Of a DNA stretch of 29,231 nt, positions 7,607 through 17,320 are shown in pieces. The notes under the pieces are model-generated. The model had not been told where the DNA came from and made no database searches. It saw only the letters and a list, made by a program, of their open reading frames with translations. Each line of letters begins with the position of its first letter. Positions within the stretch are counted from its first letter, which is position 1. This stretch comes from a virus, in the IMG/VR virus record IMGVR_UViG_3300011115_000397, positions 1 to 29,231 of that record. One strand, given 5' to 3'. Made by a program: the position numbers and the translations under genes.

Positions 7607-8706
7607 TATATTCCAAATCCCATCGCTCTTGCTGCGCCTGTAGCAGCATCTCTTGCCATACCTTGAGCCTGCAAAGTCTTGTCAAAGTTAGGATGATTGA
7701 TTGCAAAGTTATATGCTTCAGCAATAGATGCTGGTTGAGCCTTGCCAACTACGCCATCTGGGCGTGCTAACTTTTCAATGTTAGGGTCGTTAAGGTCAAG
7801 ACTTTCTGGGTCAACTTCCCATAGTTTTGCAATAGTATTAAGGATTGGCTCAAATACGTCACGTACAGTCAGGTTAGGATTAGCAGCAAAGCGGTCAGCA
7901 AGGGCTGGATAATCTTTCATAGCCTTCTGTTGGAACTGTAACTTAATAGTGTCAAGTGATTTAGAGCCAGATGCTAGGTCAATGCCTAATTGATTTACTT
8001 CTTTCTGGCTTAAGTTATTAATGTTATATGCACGAAGTAATGACTTAACCCCAGAGATTGTTGTAATCGCTGATGAAGGTAACTTAGTTGTATCGGCAAG
8101 GTTGACCTTAGCCCATAAGAAAGACTCAGTAAAAGATGCTGCATCAAATAGTGATGGAGTAGTTACTTGCTCAGTCCCACCATTTGCAGCCTTACGAGTT
8201 ACTATCTTGCCAGAAGCCTTAGCCTCAGTCTGTAACTTGTCAAAGAACTCAGTCTTATCTGCAGCAGATAGGTTGTTTATATCAAACCCTATCTTCTTTG
8301 ATACCTTACTTAGCAAGGCATCTGCTGTTAACTGGTCGTACTCTGTATAAGATACGGTTGTTCCAGTTACATCTGGTGCTGCTTTTTCAAGACCTTTAAG
8401 AACATCCCAAGGAGTTTGTTTCTTGCCATCCTTGAATGATGCAATAGCACCGTCGACAATGCTGTTCCACAATGTGTTACGCATAGCACGAGTAGGATTA
8501 GTCTTGTTCTCTACGCCTACTAGGTACTCCTGTAGTGCAAGAACTGCATCCTCAGGTAGTGTTGTGAAAGCCTTCTTTACCTTGGCAGCATCTGCCTTTA
8601 CTAGATTGCCATTCTTGTCTGGCATCCAGATGTAGGTAATCTTCTTTGTGGAACCTTTAGGAGCAACGGTGATTACTGGACCGCCAGGAACATTATTGCC
8701 AGCCAT
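7606..8706 (-). CDS. Probable internal virion protein
   Basis: A 366-residue soluble helical protein at ATG 8706 with an AAGGAGAAT ribosome binding site. It opens with a short beta segment (KKITYIWMPDKNGNLVKAD), then long helices, and ends with IAEAYNFAINHPNFDKTLQA and AATGAARAMGFGI. No Cys, no membrane segment, no enzymatic motif that I recognise. It overlaps both neighbours by one base and belongs to the three-gene block with the 1860- and 493-residue proteins. I infer a role in the internal core or DNA ejection apparatus. Confidence 0.55.
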   Translation of the reverse strand: MAGNNVPGGPVITVAPKGSTKKITYIWMPDKNGNLVKADAAKVKKAFTTLPEDAVLALQEYLVGVENKTNPTRAMRNTLWNSIVDGAIASFKDGKKQTPWDVLKGLEKAAPDVTGTTVSYTEYDQLTADALLSKVSKKIGFDINNLSAADKTEFFDKLQTEAKASGKIVTRKAANGGTEQVTTPSLFDAASFTESFLWAKVNLADTTKLPSSAITTISGVKSLLRAYNINNLSQKEVNQLGIDLASGSKSLDTIKLQFQQKAMKDYPALADRFAANPNLTVRDVFEPILNTIAKLWEVDPESLDLNDPNIEKLARPDGVVGKAQPASIAEAYNFAINHPNFDKTLQAQGMARDAATGAARAMGFGI

Positions 8707-11700
8707 TACTTATTCTCCTTCAGGTTATCATTAACGAAATATCGTGAGATTAACTTCTGCATTACTGGGTCCCACATATCTAATGTGTCCTCTAGGTACT
8801 TTGTCCACTGGTCTTGGACCTGTGTCTTAGTGCCAACTGGTGCATCTTTATAAGCCTTAGCAACTGAATCACGATATGAGAGGAATGCCTTAGCGTGCTC
8901 CCAGAATTGTGTCTTGCCAAACTTAGTCATAAACTCTTTATTGTTGACAACCTTGTAAAGCCCTTGTGATTGAACCCAGGCTGAGTCTCCAGTGCGAGCA
9001 TTCTTGTTGTACTCATTACCCCATACAGTGCTGTAATCAGTTAATGTATCTGCATACTTCTGCATAGCATCAACTAAGCCAGGCACGCTACGGTAAGAAG
9101 CATAGCCAGCCTTCTTTGCAGCATCATTGAGTTGAGTCTTGTAGTCAGAGTATGCTTTCCATACACGTGATTTCTCAAGTTCATCTTCAATTTGCTTAGG
9201 TGTCTTTAACTTCTCGTTGAGAGTTGTGCCACCAGGCAATGTTGTATTAGGGTCCTGTAAGAACTTATTAACCTGTGCTGTGTAACCAATAGGTAAGTCA
9301 GCAGTAATCAGCGCAACAGTAGATGGGTCAAGACCTTCTAGTTCTTTTGCAAGACCAGAGAAGTCATTCCAGATACGGTCATAGGCTGCTTGATTAGCAG
9401 GAATCTTTGCAACTTGACTCTTAGCAGATAGGAATAGACGGTCCATTGGGAAGTCTTCTCCACCAGCAAGACGCATATGTGACTGGAAGTCAGCCTCTGC
9501 AAGAGCAGCGGATTCTTTCTGAGTCTTTCCTTCAGCCTTGTACTTGTTCAGACGTGTGTAGTAGTAATCCTTGTACACGCTATCTGGCAAAGTATCCACA
9601 AACTGTGGGCTACCAAAGAGTGAGAAGAACTGTGTGCGTGCCTTACGCAAGAAGATATCTGTTGTTCCCTTGAGAACTGTATCTTCTGTAGGCTTTGGAC
9701 CTAGTTCCATTTCATAAAGAATCCACTGACGATTTGATTCTGATGCATAAGATTGCATCCACATAGAGTCAGTTTCTGATTTACTAAATGCTGTCTGTAA
9801 GTTACGTGCCCAAGCAGGAGTAAATGTAGTCTTTGCTTGCTTTGCAAGGTTAGTTTCTACTCCATATGGGAATAGTTCATCATATGAATAGTTAGGAATC
9901 TTGCCAATTGTTGCATCAACCAAGTCTTTAATAACCTTTTGAGAATCTGGTTTTGCATTTAGCAGTTGTCCTACAGCAATTGGAACCAACCAAGATGCAC
10001 CTGGAAGGTTAGCGATAAAGTTAGTTGCACGAGCAGATAGGATAATTCCCTTACCCTTGTTTAGACCTAGTTCTCTTGAACCTGGAACTAATAGATACTC
10101 AGCCTTCATTGGGTCTTCTACAGGATTGCCGTACTTATCTACGCCAAATGAGTTATATAGTCCATAATAACTATTCAGGAATCCTGCAACGCGAACAGGT
10201 TCTTTTGCTGCAAAGCGACCATAGCGGTAGATACCACTGGCTGAAGCATTAGGAAACTGAGATACTGCACGAGCAATATATAGTGCACGGTGTTGACGTG
10301 GAACTGTATAGAAGACGTTAGTAATTTCATTTACAACTTCAACTGCTGCTGATTGACGGACTGACAAAGCAGTAGATAGGTCAACTGTCTGACCTGAATC
10401 AATCAAAGAATTAAGTTTTGTAATTGTACGGTTGCGATGCTCGACGTTACCCCATACTTCGCGGATAACATTTTCAGGACGACCTAGTTGTTGCCAAAGT
10501 TTTGATGTATAATAATCAACATTCTGGTTAATAGTCCCGCTCAGTGTAGTTGGGTTAGCATACTGAACGTCTAATGGCTGAATTGGAACCATTGAGTCCA
10601 ACTTGTCAGCCAACTCACGTTGTAAATCCGTAACCTTTACATTGCCCTTTGCCACAATGGCGCGAGACTCTGCAGTTGGTAAGTAACGATTGACATATGA
10701 CATTGATTCATCAATGATTTTTACAATGTCTTCAGGAAATTGCCCCATATTGCGTGCATAAGATGCACCCTGCTTAGTGTAAGCCCAATTAGAAAGAAGT
10801 TCTTCACGCCCTGCGCCAGCAAGAATCTTGTCAACCAAGATATCTCCACGCATATGATTATTGGCAATATATACCAATTCGTCAAAGTAACCTGGGTCAG
10901 TTGGCTTGGTTGTCTTCGCAGGAGTCTTGCGTGTTACACGGTTAACTTTACCTGCAATTGACTTGTTACCAAGAAATTCAAGTGTACGAGTAGATGTATT
11001 AGCAATTTCGCTAAAGTATGCATCACCAAGATATTGTTGATTAGTAAAAGATGGTATTTCAAGAGTCTGTCCATTTTTAAGAACTACTCTTTCAGTCTCT
11101 GGCATAACACGCTTCTTTGCATAGCGATTCTCAGCAATGGATAGAAGGTCTGCTTGTTCCCTTAACTTAGGAGCAAACTTGTCCATAGTCTCTGAGATGC
11201 GTGTGTATGCATTTGCAATCTCGTCATTCAAAGTTCCAAGTTCAGGTGTCAATGTATTCATATCGCCAACAGCCTTACTAATTACAGCCTTGGCATTAGC
11301 AATGTCTGCGCCAACTCTTGCAGTTTCATTTGTTCGTGAAAAAGCATCCTCTTCAACAAGAAATTTTTTATCAAACACAAAACTTGGGTGAACGTCTGAT
11401 GGCATATACTCAACTGGACCTTTGGGTCCACCAGTTGTGAATGGAAGGGTTTTATTATTCTTAACCTGCAAAACAGGTTTGCCCATTTTAATTCTATTTT
11501 CCATTTCATCCGCACTACCGCGAACGATTCTTACTGGTAGGTAAGGAATATTCTCTGCAACGGCTGCTTGAAGTCTATGATTTCCTTCACCAAGATAGGC
11601 AAATCCTGTCTCATTGTCATATATAACAATAAGTGGATTTTCAAGTTCTTTAGAAGTAAAAATTTTTCTATAAGAATCTACTAATTCTTTATCAACTGGA

Positions 11701-14288
11701 TTACCAGGCATTTTTTCTAAATATTTTGAACTAACAAATCCAACAACACTGCGTGTTTCTGGAAGACCACCCATACCACCATCTATGTATTCTTTAATAT
11801 TTGGGAATAGTTTTTCTTTATTAGTATTTGTTGCAGATAATTCTTCTAAGGATTTTATTCTTCTTTGTAGACCATAAAGTGTAGGCACATCAATGCGCTT
11901 GTTCTTACCAAAATCAACCGTGTACTTATTCAAGCGTGCTTCAATGTCGTCGACAATACGCTCTGCGTCACGAAGGTCAGCCTTAACAATGTCTGCCCAA
12001 TCACGACGTGCAGCAGGAGATACCCCTGGCACATCAGAGAAGAAGTTCTGGTACTCAGTAAAGACTTCATCGCGGTTATTGATTGCTCTGTCATATTGCT
12101 TACTAAGAGCCTGAATCTCACGCTGTACTTCACGCTTGCGGCTGGGAAGCAATGTCTTGCTCTTCTCAACTTCACGCATAATTGCATTCGCTGACTTCTC
12201 GATTGCGCCTCTAGTAACCTTAGTCATCAAAGGTTTTACTACATCCATACCAGATGCCATAGTCGCAGAAATAATTGGCTCCATAATAGAGTTCTTTGGT
12301 ATGTATGCAAATTTATACAGTTGAGCAAGTGAGAAGATTTTGCTTCCACCCTCAAATATTGCACGTGCACCTTTAGATACCGCCAAGGTTGCATCAACTG
12401 GGATATTTCCAATAGGTGTTTTCTCTTGACGAGCAGCACGGCTGAGCAATCTATCTAGTTGACCAAATGGCAACATAGCCTCAGCACTTGCAAGTTGACG
12501 CTGAGTCTTTGCATTAACTGCAATTCGTGCGCCTGTTGGGTCATAAGCAAATCCCTGTGTACGCAATTGTCCGTGTACAGAATTAACATTCTGCATTAAG
12601 TCATCAACAAAAGAGTCAATAAGAGCGTTATCAAATACGCCACGATTATAAGCAACAACTCGTGCAAGTTCCTTGTTTAGGTCTTTGATAAGTTGTGCTC
12701 TGTCACCATCAGTTGCAGCAGAAACAAATCTATCTAGTACTTCTGTGCGATACTGGGATACAGTTTTCTGTGCACCGCGTTCAGTGACAGTAATTAAACT
12801 GTCGCCCTTTGTAAAACCAGGCACATCATCAAATACTGAAATCAGTTCGTCAATGCCTTGTGACGGGCGAAGACCAGAGAATGAAACAATACCCTTAGGC
12901 ATATATGTTCCAAGGTTACGCATAAGAACAGTAACTGGTCCACCAACTCGTGAACTAAGAACAGTTTGGCTTATTCCGCCAACCTTAGAGAAGTCACGCT
13001 GCATAGCAGCAGCCTTAAGTTGTGCAGCACGGTTACGTGTAGCAGTGAAAGCCTCTTTGCCAATAATTGGTTCTGCTGGCTTATAACCCTTACCAAAGAA
13101 CTTTGGTTCAACTGACATAACGCCAGTCTCAGGATTTTCAACTTGCTTAAGAAAAGTGTCAAATAGTTCTTGGCTCTTAGGGTCTTTAGCAATAGCATCA
13201 TCAAATGCTGCCATCCAACGAGCACGTTGTTCTGGTGTCTGCTCTGGAATCTTTCCAGTCTTAATGAAGTCACCTTGAATCTGTGCATTACCATCAGATA
13301 AATACCATAGGTCATCTGAACGACGAGCAGCAGCAATACGCTCAATCGCAGGACCGTATCCTTTATCAGCAAGAAGAGCATCACGCACAAACTCTGGGTC
13401 TTTAGTATCCTTAAACAAAGATACAAGTTTAGGGTTATTGCTATGCTTTTCTGTCATATTCTTAATAAAGATTAAGTCATCAGATTCTGCAATCTTCTGA
13501 ATATCTTCACCAAGATTTGAACGAACACCTGTTGCTCCACCTGATTTAACAAATTCAATGTGGTCAGTTGCTAATTTTTCCCATTCAGGCATAGCATTAA
13601 TATCGCCAGCCTTAAGTGATGTGCTTAATCCAGCACGCATAGCGCCAGCCTTAAGTGCACCAAGAGTTGCACCGCCAGCAAGTGAGATTGCTGCGTTCTT
13701 AAAAATAAAGTCAGATGTTCCTGTAACCCAACGTCCAGTTACATTATCTTGAAAATTCTTTTTAACATCTTGGTCATTCCAAAGGTCAACCTTTGATAAG
13801 TCAATGCCACCTGATGCAAGGATTGGTGTAGTGATACCAGCAAAAGGATTGATTGCTGATTTAGTCATTGCTACACCAAGAGAAACCTTTTCACTTCGCT
13901 TATACGCGTCAGTGATATCAGATAATTGGAACCCTTGTCCCATTTTATCTGTGTTATATAAAGCACTATTTGGGTCAGTAAGTAAAAATGCAGTAGAAAT
14001 TGGACGAGCAATTACTGGGCTGAATACATACTTCTCAGCCTTCTCACCAGCCCATAGAACTGGGTCAGCAACTTTTGCTACAGTCTTTTCTACAGGAGTA
14101 ATGCCAGCCTTTTCAAGTGAGCGAGATGTTGCTTGCTCTGCACCAAGTGCTGCTTGTGCTGCTAATGCTGGGTTGCCCTTAAATGCTTGTGCTGTACCCA
14201 TCGCTGCACCAGATTGTGCAACATTGCCAAGCAATGCTCCAACTGTGCCTTTGATTGTACCTAAAAAACTATCCCATACTGAAGGCAT
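8706..14288 (-). CDS. Giant 1860-residue internal/ejected (polyvalent-type) protein with ParB-like domain
   Basis: The largest gene, about 19% of the window, from ATG 14288 (TAATG overlap) to 8706. The N-terminal 250 residues contain an Ala-rich stretch and a hydrophobic glycine-zipper-like segment (AAISLAGGATLGALKAGAMR) near residue 200. Around residues 836-930 is a ParB/sulfiredoxin-like fold with ENPLIVIYD and the signature GEGNHRLQAAVAENIPYLPV. The rest is mostly helical, with long charged stretches (KSKTLLPSRKREVQREIQAL, EIANAYTRISETMDKFAPK). Single very large multidomain proteins in phage head regions are commonly packaged and ejected with DNA; ParB-like domains are a known component of so-called polyvalent proteins. 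Ejection and any nuclease or NTPase activity are inferences. Confidence 0.65.
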   Translation of the reverse strand: MPSVWDSFLGTIKGTVGALLGNVAQSGAAMGTAQAFKGNPALAAQAALGAEQATSRSLEKAGITPVEKTVAKVADPVLWAGEKAEKYVFSPVIARPISTAFLLTDPNSALYNTDKMGQGFQLSDITDAYKRSEKVSLGVAMTKSAINPFAGITTPILASGGIDLSKVDLWNDQDVKKNFQDNVTGRWVTGTSDFIFKNAAISLAGGATLGALKAGAMRAGLSTSLKAGDINAMPEWEKLATDHIEFVKSGGATGVRSNLGEDIQKIAESDDLIFIKNMTEKHSNNPKLVSLFKDTKDPEFVRDALLADKGYGPAIERIAAARRSDDLWYLSDGNAQIQGDFIKTGKIPEQTPEQRARWMAAFDDAIAKDPKSQELFDTFLKQVENPETGVMSVEPKFFGKGYKPAEPIIGKEAFTATRNRAAQLKAAAMQRDFSKVGGISQTVLSSRVGGPVTVLMRNLGTYMPKGIVSFSGLRPSQGIDELISVFDDVPGFTKGDSLITVTERGAQKTVSQYRTEVLDRFVSAATDGDRAQLIKDLNKELARVVAYNRGVFDNALIDSFVDDLMQNVNSVHGQLRTQGFAYDPTGARIAVNAKTQRQLASAEAMLPFGQLDRLLSRAARQEKTPIGNIPVDATLAVSKGARAIFEGGSKIFSLAQLYKFAYIPKNSIMEPIISATMASGMDVVKPLMTKVTRGAIEKSANAIMREVEKSKTLLPSRKREVQREIQALSKQYDRAINNRDEVFTEYQNFFSDVPGVSPAARRDWADIVKADLRDAERIVDDIEARLNKYTVDFGKNKRIDVPTLYGLQRRIKSLEELSATNTNKEKLFPNIKEYIDGGMGGLPETRSVVGFVSSKYLEKMPGNPVDKELVDSYRKIFTSKELENPLIVIYDNETGFAYLGEGNHRLQAAVAENIPYLPVRIVRGSADEMENRIKMGKPVLQVKNNKTLPFTTGGPKGPVEYMPSDVHPSFVFDKKFLVEEDAFSRTNETARVGADIANAKAVISKAVGDMNTLTPELGTLNDEIANAYTRISETMDKFAPKLREQADLLSIAENRYAKKRVMPETERVVLKNGQTLEIPSFTNQQYLGDAYFSEIANTSTRTLEFLGNKSIAGKVNRVTRKTPAKTTKPTDPGYFDELVYIANNHMRGDILVDKILAGAGREELLSNWAYTKQGASYARNMGQFPEDIVKIIDESMSYVNRYLPTAESRAIVAKGNVKVTDLQRELADKLDSMVPIQPLDVQYANPTTLSGTINQNVDYYTSKLWQQLGRPENVIREVWGNVEHRNRTITKLNSLIDSGQTVDLSTALSVRQSAAVEVVNEITNVFYTVPRQHRALYIARAVSQFPNASASGIYRYGRFAAKEPVRVAGFLNSYYGLYNSFGVDKYGNPVEDPMKAEYLLVPGSRELGLNKGKGIILSARATNFIANLPGASWLVPIAVGQLLNAKPDSQKVIKDLVDATIGKIPNYSYDELFPYGVETNLAKQAKTTFTPAWARNLQTAFSKSETDSMWMQSYASESNRQWILYEMELGPKPTEDTVLKGTTDIFLRKARTQFFSLFGSPQFVDTLPDSVYKDYYYTRLNKYKAEGKTQKESAALAEADFQSHMRLAGGEDFPMDRLFLSAKSQVAKIPANQAAYDRIWNDFSGLAKELEGLDPSTVALITADLPIGYTAQVNKFLQDPNTTLPGGTTLNEKLKTPKQIEDELEKSRVWKAYSDYKTQLNDAAKKAGYASYRSVPGLVDAMQKYADTLTDYSTVWGNEYNKNARTGDSAWVQSQGLYKVVNNKEFMTKFGKTQFWEHAKAFLSYRDSVAKAYKDAPVGTKTQVQDQWTKYLEDTLDMWDPVMQKLISRYFVNDNLKENK
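11340..11880 (-). other. AT-rich island encoding the ParB-like domain
   Basis: GC falls sharply inside the giant gene here: 14 of 60 bases at 11641-11700 and 16 of 60 at 11821-11880, against 31 of 60 at 12001-12060. The island matches the ParB/sulfiredoxin-like segment and its flanks, and the reading frame is unbroken. This looks like a domain acquired from another source and inserted in frame. Confidence 0.65.
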
Positions 14289-14494
14289 TACATCACCGCA
14301 CTTCCTGGATTAAATGTTGAGGGTTCGCCACCTTTAACATCCTCTCCAGTTAATGTCATAATAAAAACATCACGGTCTTGTGGTGATTTCCAAGGGACCA
14401 TAGAAAGACAAACAGCAATGCCAAAGTTGTCATACCCTAGTGAATTGCCAAATTTATCTAAATGGTCGAAAAAGTTATTTTCTACCCATTTCAT
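14288..14494 (-). CDS. Small hypothetical protein
   Basis: A 68-residue protein. I start it at ATG 14494, whose A is shared with the upstream TGA, rather than at a TTG one codon earlier. It reads MKWVENNFFDHLDKFGNSLG, then a compact beta-like part (GIAVCLSMVPWKSPQDRDVF) and ends in a flexible Ser/Gly/Pro tail. No membrane segment or known motif. It is coupled on both sides and lies between the Pro-rich protein and the giant protein, so it is probably a virion or assembly factor. Confidence 0.55.
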   Translation of the reverse strand: MKWVENNFFDHLDKFGNSLGYDNFGIAVCLSMVPWKSPQDRDVFIMTLTGEDVKGGEPSTFNPGSAVM

Positions 14495-14970
14495 CAAATA
14501 AGCCTTGCCTTAACGTAGTTAACTAGACGCTTGTATGAATCAGGTGCACCAGGTAAACGTGCAGCATCAATAAGGTCTGGTAAATACTTTTTCATTAAAT
14601 CAATATTTTCAGTAATGCGTGTATCGCCATTGAGGGCAGGAGGAAGTGCTTCACTACCACGCCCACGACCAGTGTCAACACCATCTGAAATAGGAAGAGA
14701 ATCTTGTGAGTCAGCATTGAGTGGCATTAATCCGCCAAGGATAGAAGCCATAGATGATGGTGCAGGTGGTGCTGAAGGTGTTGATGCTTTCTCCATCTTT
14801 GCTGCTCCCGCCTGTGCCTCTAGTGCTCCGTTTTGTCCATAACCAAAGCCTGTGTAATTTGGATTTGCTTGACCTGATTGTCCATCGCCACCAAGTGGAT
14901 TAACATTGGCAGGATTATTCTGCGGTGCAGTTGGGCGGTCCCCGCCACTACGTCCTGGTTGTCCAGTCAT
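14494..14970 (-). CDS. Pro/Gly-rich disordered structural-region protein
   Basis: A 158-residue protein at ATG 14970 with a strong AGGAGGAACA ribosome binding site. The first 110 residues are Pro, Gly, Asn, Gln and Ala rich (GQPGRSGGDRPTAPQNNPAN) and probably disordered. Only the last 45 residues look folded: ITENIDLMKKYLPDLIDAAR and a basic end VNYVKARLI. A long disordered arm plus a C-terminal helical hook is typical of assembly or core-attachment proteins. I do not recognise a family; comparable proteins appear next to portal genes in actinophages. Confidence 0.55.
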   Translation of the reverse strand: MTGQPGRSGGDRPTAPQNNPANVNPLGGDGQSGQANPNYTGFGYGQNGALEAQAGAAKMEKASTPSAPPAPSSMASILGGLMPLNADSQDSLPISDGVDTGRGRGSEALPPALNGDTRITENIDLMKKYLPDLIDAARLPGAPDSYKRLVNYVKARLI

Positions 14971-14978
14971 TGTTCCTC

Positions 14979-15524
14979 CTACTTAATTTCTTGTTCAAGA
15001 ATATGAAATGGAGCCGAAGTTCCATTGTTGTTAATTGCTGCAATTCTCATTGCATCTAATATAGATACTCCAGCGTGTAGCGCACCTAGTGCGTAATCTC
15101 CACCAGAGCCAACTGCATAAAATCCTGTGTCATTCATAGCAACTGCAAAGTCGCTATCTATTTCAAATAAAGTTCCATTGATTCCAATAAGAAGTTGTAA
15201 TTCAAACTTGTTATCAGAATCTTCTGAGCCTTTATTAAATTCAATTCCTGCTTCAACTAATGTTGATTTCAATGACGGTGCAACTTTGTTAATTACAAAC
15301 TCATAAAGATTTTGTTTTGCTTTTGCACTTATAACTGGTGGTTGCCATCCGTGTAATACAACTTGTAAGGCGCGATAATCTCCTGCGCCACCAATGATGT
15401 AGTTGCCACGTTCTACTGCTTTAACCATCTCAGGGTGTGTATAAACTTTTCCACCCTCTGCCACACGTGAGTCAGATGCGATAACACAACCGTCTGCGTT
15501 CTGCACGCCTATAATTGTTGTCAT
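14979..15524 (-). CDS. Ntn-hydrolase of the HslV/proteasome-beta type; candidate prohead protease
   Basis: A 181-residue protein, close to the usual ~175 of HslV. Start ATG 15524 follows GGCGGGGACA. It begins MTTIIGVQNADGCVIASDSR; removal of Met would expose Thr as N-terminal nucleophile, followed by Asp in SDSR (mature position 17) and Lys in EMVKAV (mature position 34), which match the Thr1/Asp17/Lys33 set of HslV and proteasome beta subunits. IIGGAGDYRAL matches the G-A-G turn of the fold. No unfoldase ATPase gene accompanies it. It sits just after the portal, where tailed phages normally keep the capsid maturation protease, so I infer it matures the head. Alternatives: host-proteasome mimic or interference. 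Confidence 0.75.
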   Translation of the reverse strand: MTTIIGVQNADGCVIASDSRVAEGGKVYTHPEMVKAVERGNYIIGGAGDYRALQVVLHGWQPPVISAKAKQNLYEFVINKVAPSLKSTLVEAGIEFNKGSEDSDNKFELQLLIGINGTLFEIDSDFAVAMNDTGFYAVGSGGDYALGALHAGVSILDAMRIAAINNNGTSAPFHILEQEIK

Positions 15525-15538
15525 TGTCCCCGCCTCTG

Positions 15539-17320
15539 TTATCTACGTGCGATTGTTCTTACACTTCCGCCTGCTTCACCTGATGCGGTGAGACTAGAGA
15601 GAATGCTCATAATGTCTGGCGCTGCTTGTGGTGCTGCTTCTGGTCCTGGGACCGCAGAAGGAGCGCCTCCTGCTGGAGAGGCGGCGGGAGCAGGGGACGG
15701 TTGCTCAACCATAGATGCTTCCCCAGCAGGAGGAACTGGTTGCTGCGGAGCAAATGTGGCTTCAATAGCATCTTCAAGAGATGTTCCCTTTTGACGAGCC
15801 TTGATAACCGCAGCAATCTTATTTACCATCTCTGATGGGTCTTGTCCCTGAGTTGCCATTGCTGGAATAGCCTGAGCCATTGCAGTAATACCACCGAGAA
15901 GCGCAGTACGCATATTTTCAATTTCAATCTTTTCAAGTTCTTGAGTGACGTTAACTGTAAATGGAAGTTCACGCATCGCCATATCCTTGGAGATTAATCC
16001 TCCTCCAAGAGCCTGTAACATAAAGATAAGACCTTGGGCTGGGTTAAGACCAGCAAGCATACCGTAACGAACGTCAGCAGAATAATCCTTTTTAATATCT
16101 TTTGCTGGCTTGTATGTGATTTCATATGGTGAACCTGAATCTACTCCACGAATTGTTTTTTCTTCTGGGAAGATTACTTCATCAATTTCAAAACAGGTTG
16201 TGATTACATCACGAAGTGCTGCAGCAAAGATTGCTTGTGCAGATTTAACTTGAGTATCAAAGGCTCCCATAAGAGCCTGAACGCCTTGTCCCGTAACTAC
16301 GGATGCATCAATGTTTCCTGTTCGTCCTTCAGGATAACGTGCACCAACTCGTAGTTCTTGATTAAGTAAAGATGACTCTTGGAATGCGCCTTGTGGTAGG
16401 GAAAGTTCTACGCGACGCACGCCTGCTGGATTGTTTGTACGGATAACCGCATCTCCACCAAGTTGCAACTCTTGTACATCCGAAGGAAGTACGATAGGTG
16501 CTTGTACAGATTTCTCTGCTGCTTCGACTGCAAGCAGTGCAAAGCGGTTGCGAAGCAATTGAATACCAAGGATGTCATCAAATTGTCCACGTAGTTCACC
16601 GTCAATAGATGGCTTACGTGCCACAATAATATTCATCTTACCAAGTGGGTTAGCAGCAATAGATAGAACTAAATCTGCTTTACTTGGGATGTAGATGATT
16701 GATTGGTCTTTGTCGTAATAGCGAATTAACTCAACCTGAGCAGTCAAATCCTGGTCATAGCCTCGGCGTCCGAGTAACTGGGATTCATAATCAGGGAACT
16801 GAGATACGAGTTCGCCTAGCGTCATTGCATATCGCTTTGCAAATGCCACACAACGTCCATAGCGGTCAAACTCTGGGTAAGCACCCACTGGGTTCTCTAT
16901 GCGGATTCGTGGCAGTTTTGCGTCTTCATCCAATTCAATTACGAACGGGAGGAAACCATATGTGATGTACCAGTCAGCACCTTGGTACATCTGTACAGCA
17001 AGGTCTGAGTGCTGGAAGTAGTTTGATGCGATACGTGTGCGCTTGTCTGCGAAAGAACGTGCACGGTCATTGACCGCGTTTGCTGCAGAGCAGTTAACTG
17101 CAGGAAGTGGAGCCATAACTTCAGAAAGGTCACGGGCTACAATGTCAATAAAGTTAGCAACTACGTTGGCAGATACGCCCTCTGGGAAAAAGTCAGGGTA
17201 GACATCAGCAATTTTTCCACGGCGGACTGCGAGTACGTCAAGGTTACGCTGGTCGCGTTCTCCGTTGAGGTGGCGTAGAGATTCAACTCTCGCAAACACC
17301 TGCTTCATTGATAATGCCAT
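15539..17320 (-). CDS. Portal protein
   Basis: A 593-residue protein forming the DNA entry channel at the head vertex. I choose ATG 17320, preceded by AGGATAAC; an upstream in-frame start at 17368 would overlap the terminase by 41 bases and lacks a good site. The N-terminal half has portal-type sequence: VVANFIDIVARDLSEVMAPL, ADWYITYGFLPFVIELDEDA, IENPVGAYPEFDRYGRCVAF. The centre has an EAAEKSVQAPIVLPSDVQEL region and ARYPEGRTGNIDASVVTGQG, typical of crown and stem. The C-terminal 70 residues are Pro/Ala-rich and disordered. It follows the terminase directly and precedes the protease, the canonical packaging order. Confidence 0.85.
   Translation of the reverse strand: MALSMKQVFARVESLRHLNGERDQRNLDVLAVRRGKIADVYPDFFPEGVSANVVANFIDIVARDLSEVMAPLPAVNCSAANAVNDRARSFADKRTRIASNYFQHSDLAVQMYQGADWYITYGFLPFVIELDEDAKLPRIRIENPVGAYPEFDRYGRCVAFAKRYAMTLGELVSQFPDYESQLLGRRGYDQDLTAQVELIRYYDKDQSIIYIPSKADLVLSIAANPLGKMNIIVARKPSIDGELRGQFDDILGIQLLRNRFALLAVEAAEKSVQAPIVLPSDVQELQLGGDAVIRTNNPAGVRRVELSLPQGAFQESSLLNQELRVGARYPEGRTGNIDASVVTGQGVQALMGAFDTQVKSAQAIFAAALRDVITTCFEIDEVIFPEEKTIRGVDSGSPYEITYKPAKDIKKDYSADVRYGMLAGLNPAQGLIFMLQALGGGLISKDMAMRELPFTVNVTQELEKIEIENMRTALLGGITAMAQAIPAMATQGQDPSEMVNKIAAVIKARQKGTSLEDAIEATFAPQQPVPPAGEASMVEQPSPAPAASPAGGAPSAVPGPEAAPQAAPDIMSILSSLTASGEAGGSVRTIARR

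Noticed and set aside
12673-13426. Long alternative frames on both strands within the giant gene
   Set aside because: Leu/Ser-rich shadows of the same coding sequence without starts signals.
13804-14313. Plus-strand open frame of 169 codons opposite the giant gene N-terminus
   Set aside because: The minus-strand frame is continuous, coupled to neighbours and structured; the plus frame is an antisense shadow lacking a ribosome binding site.
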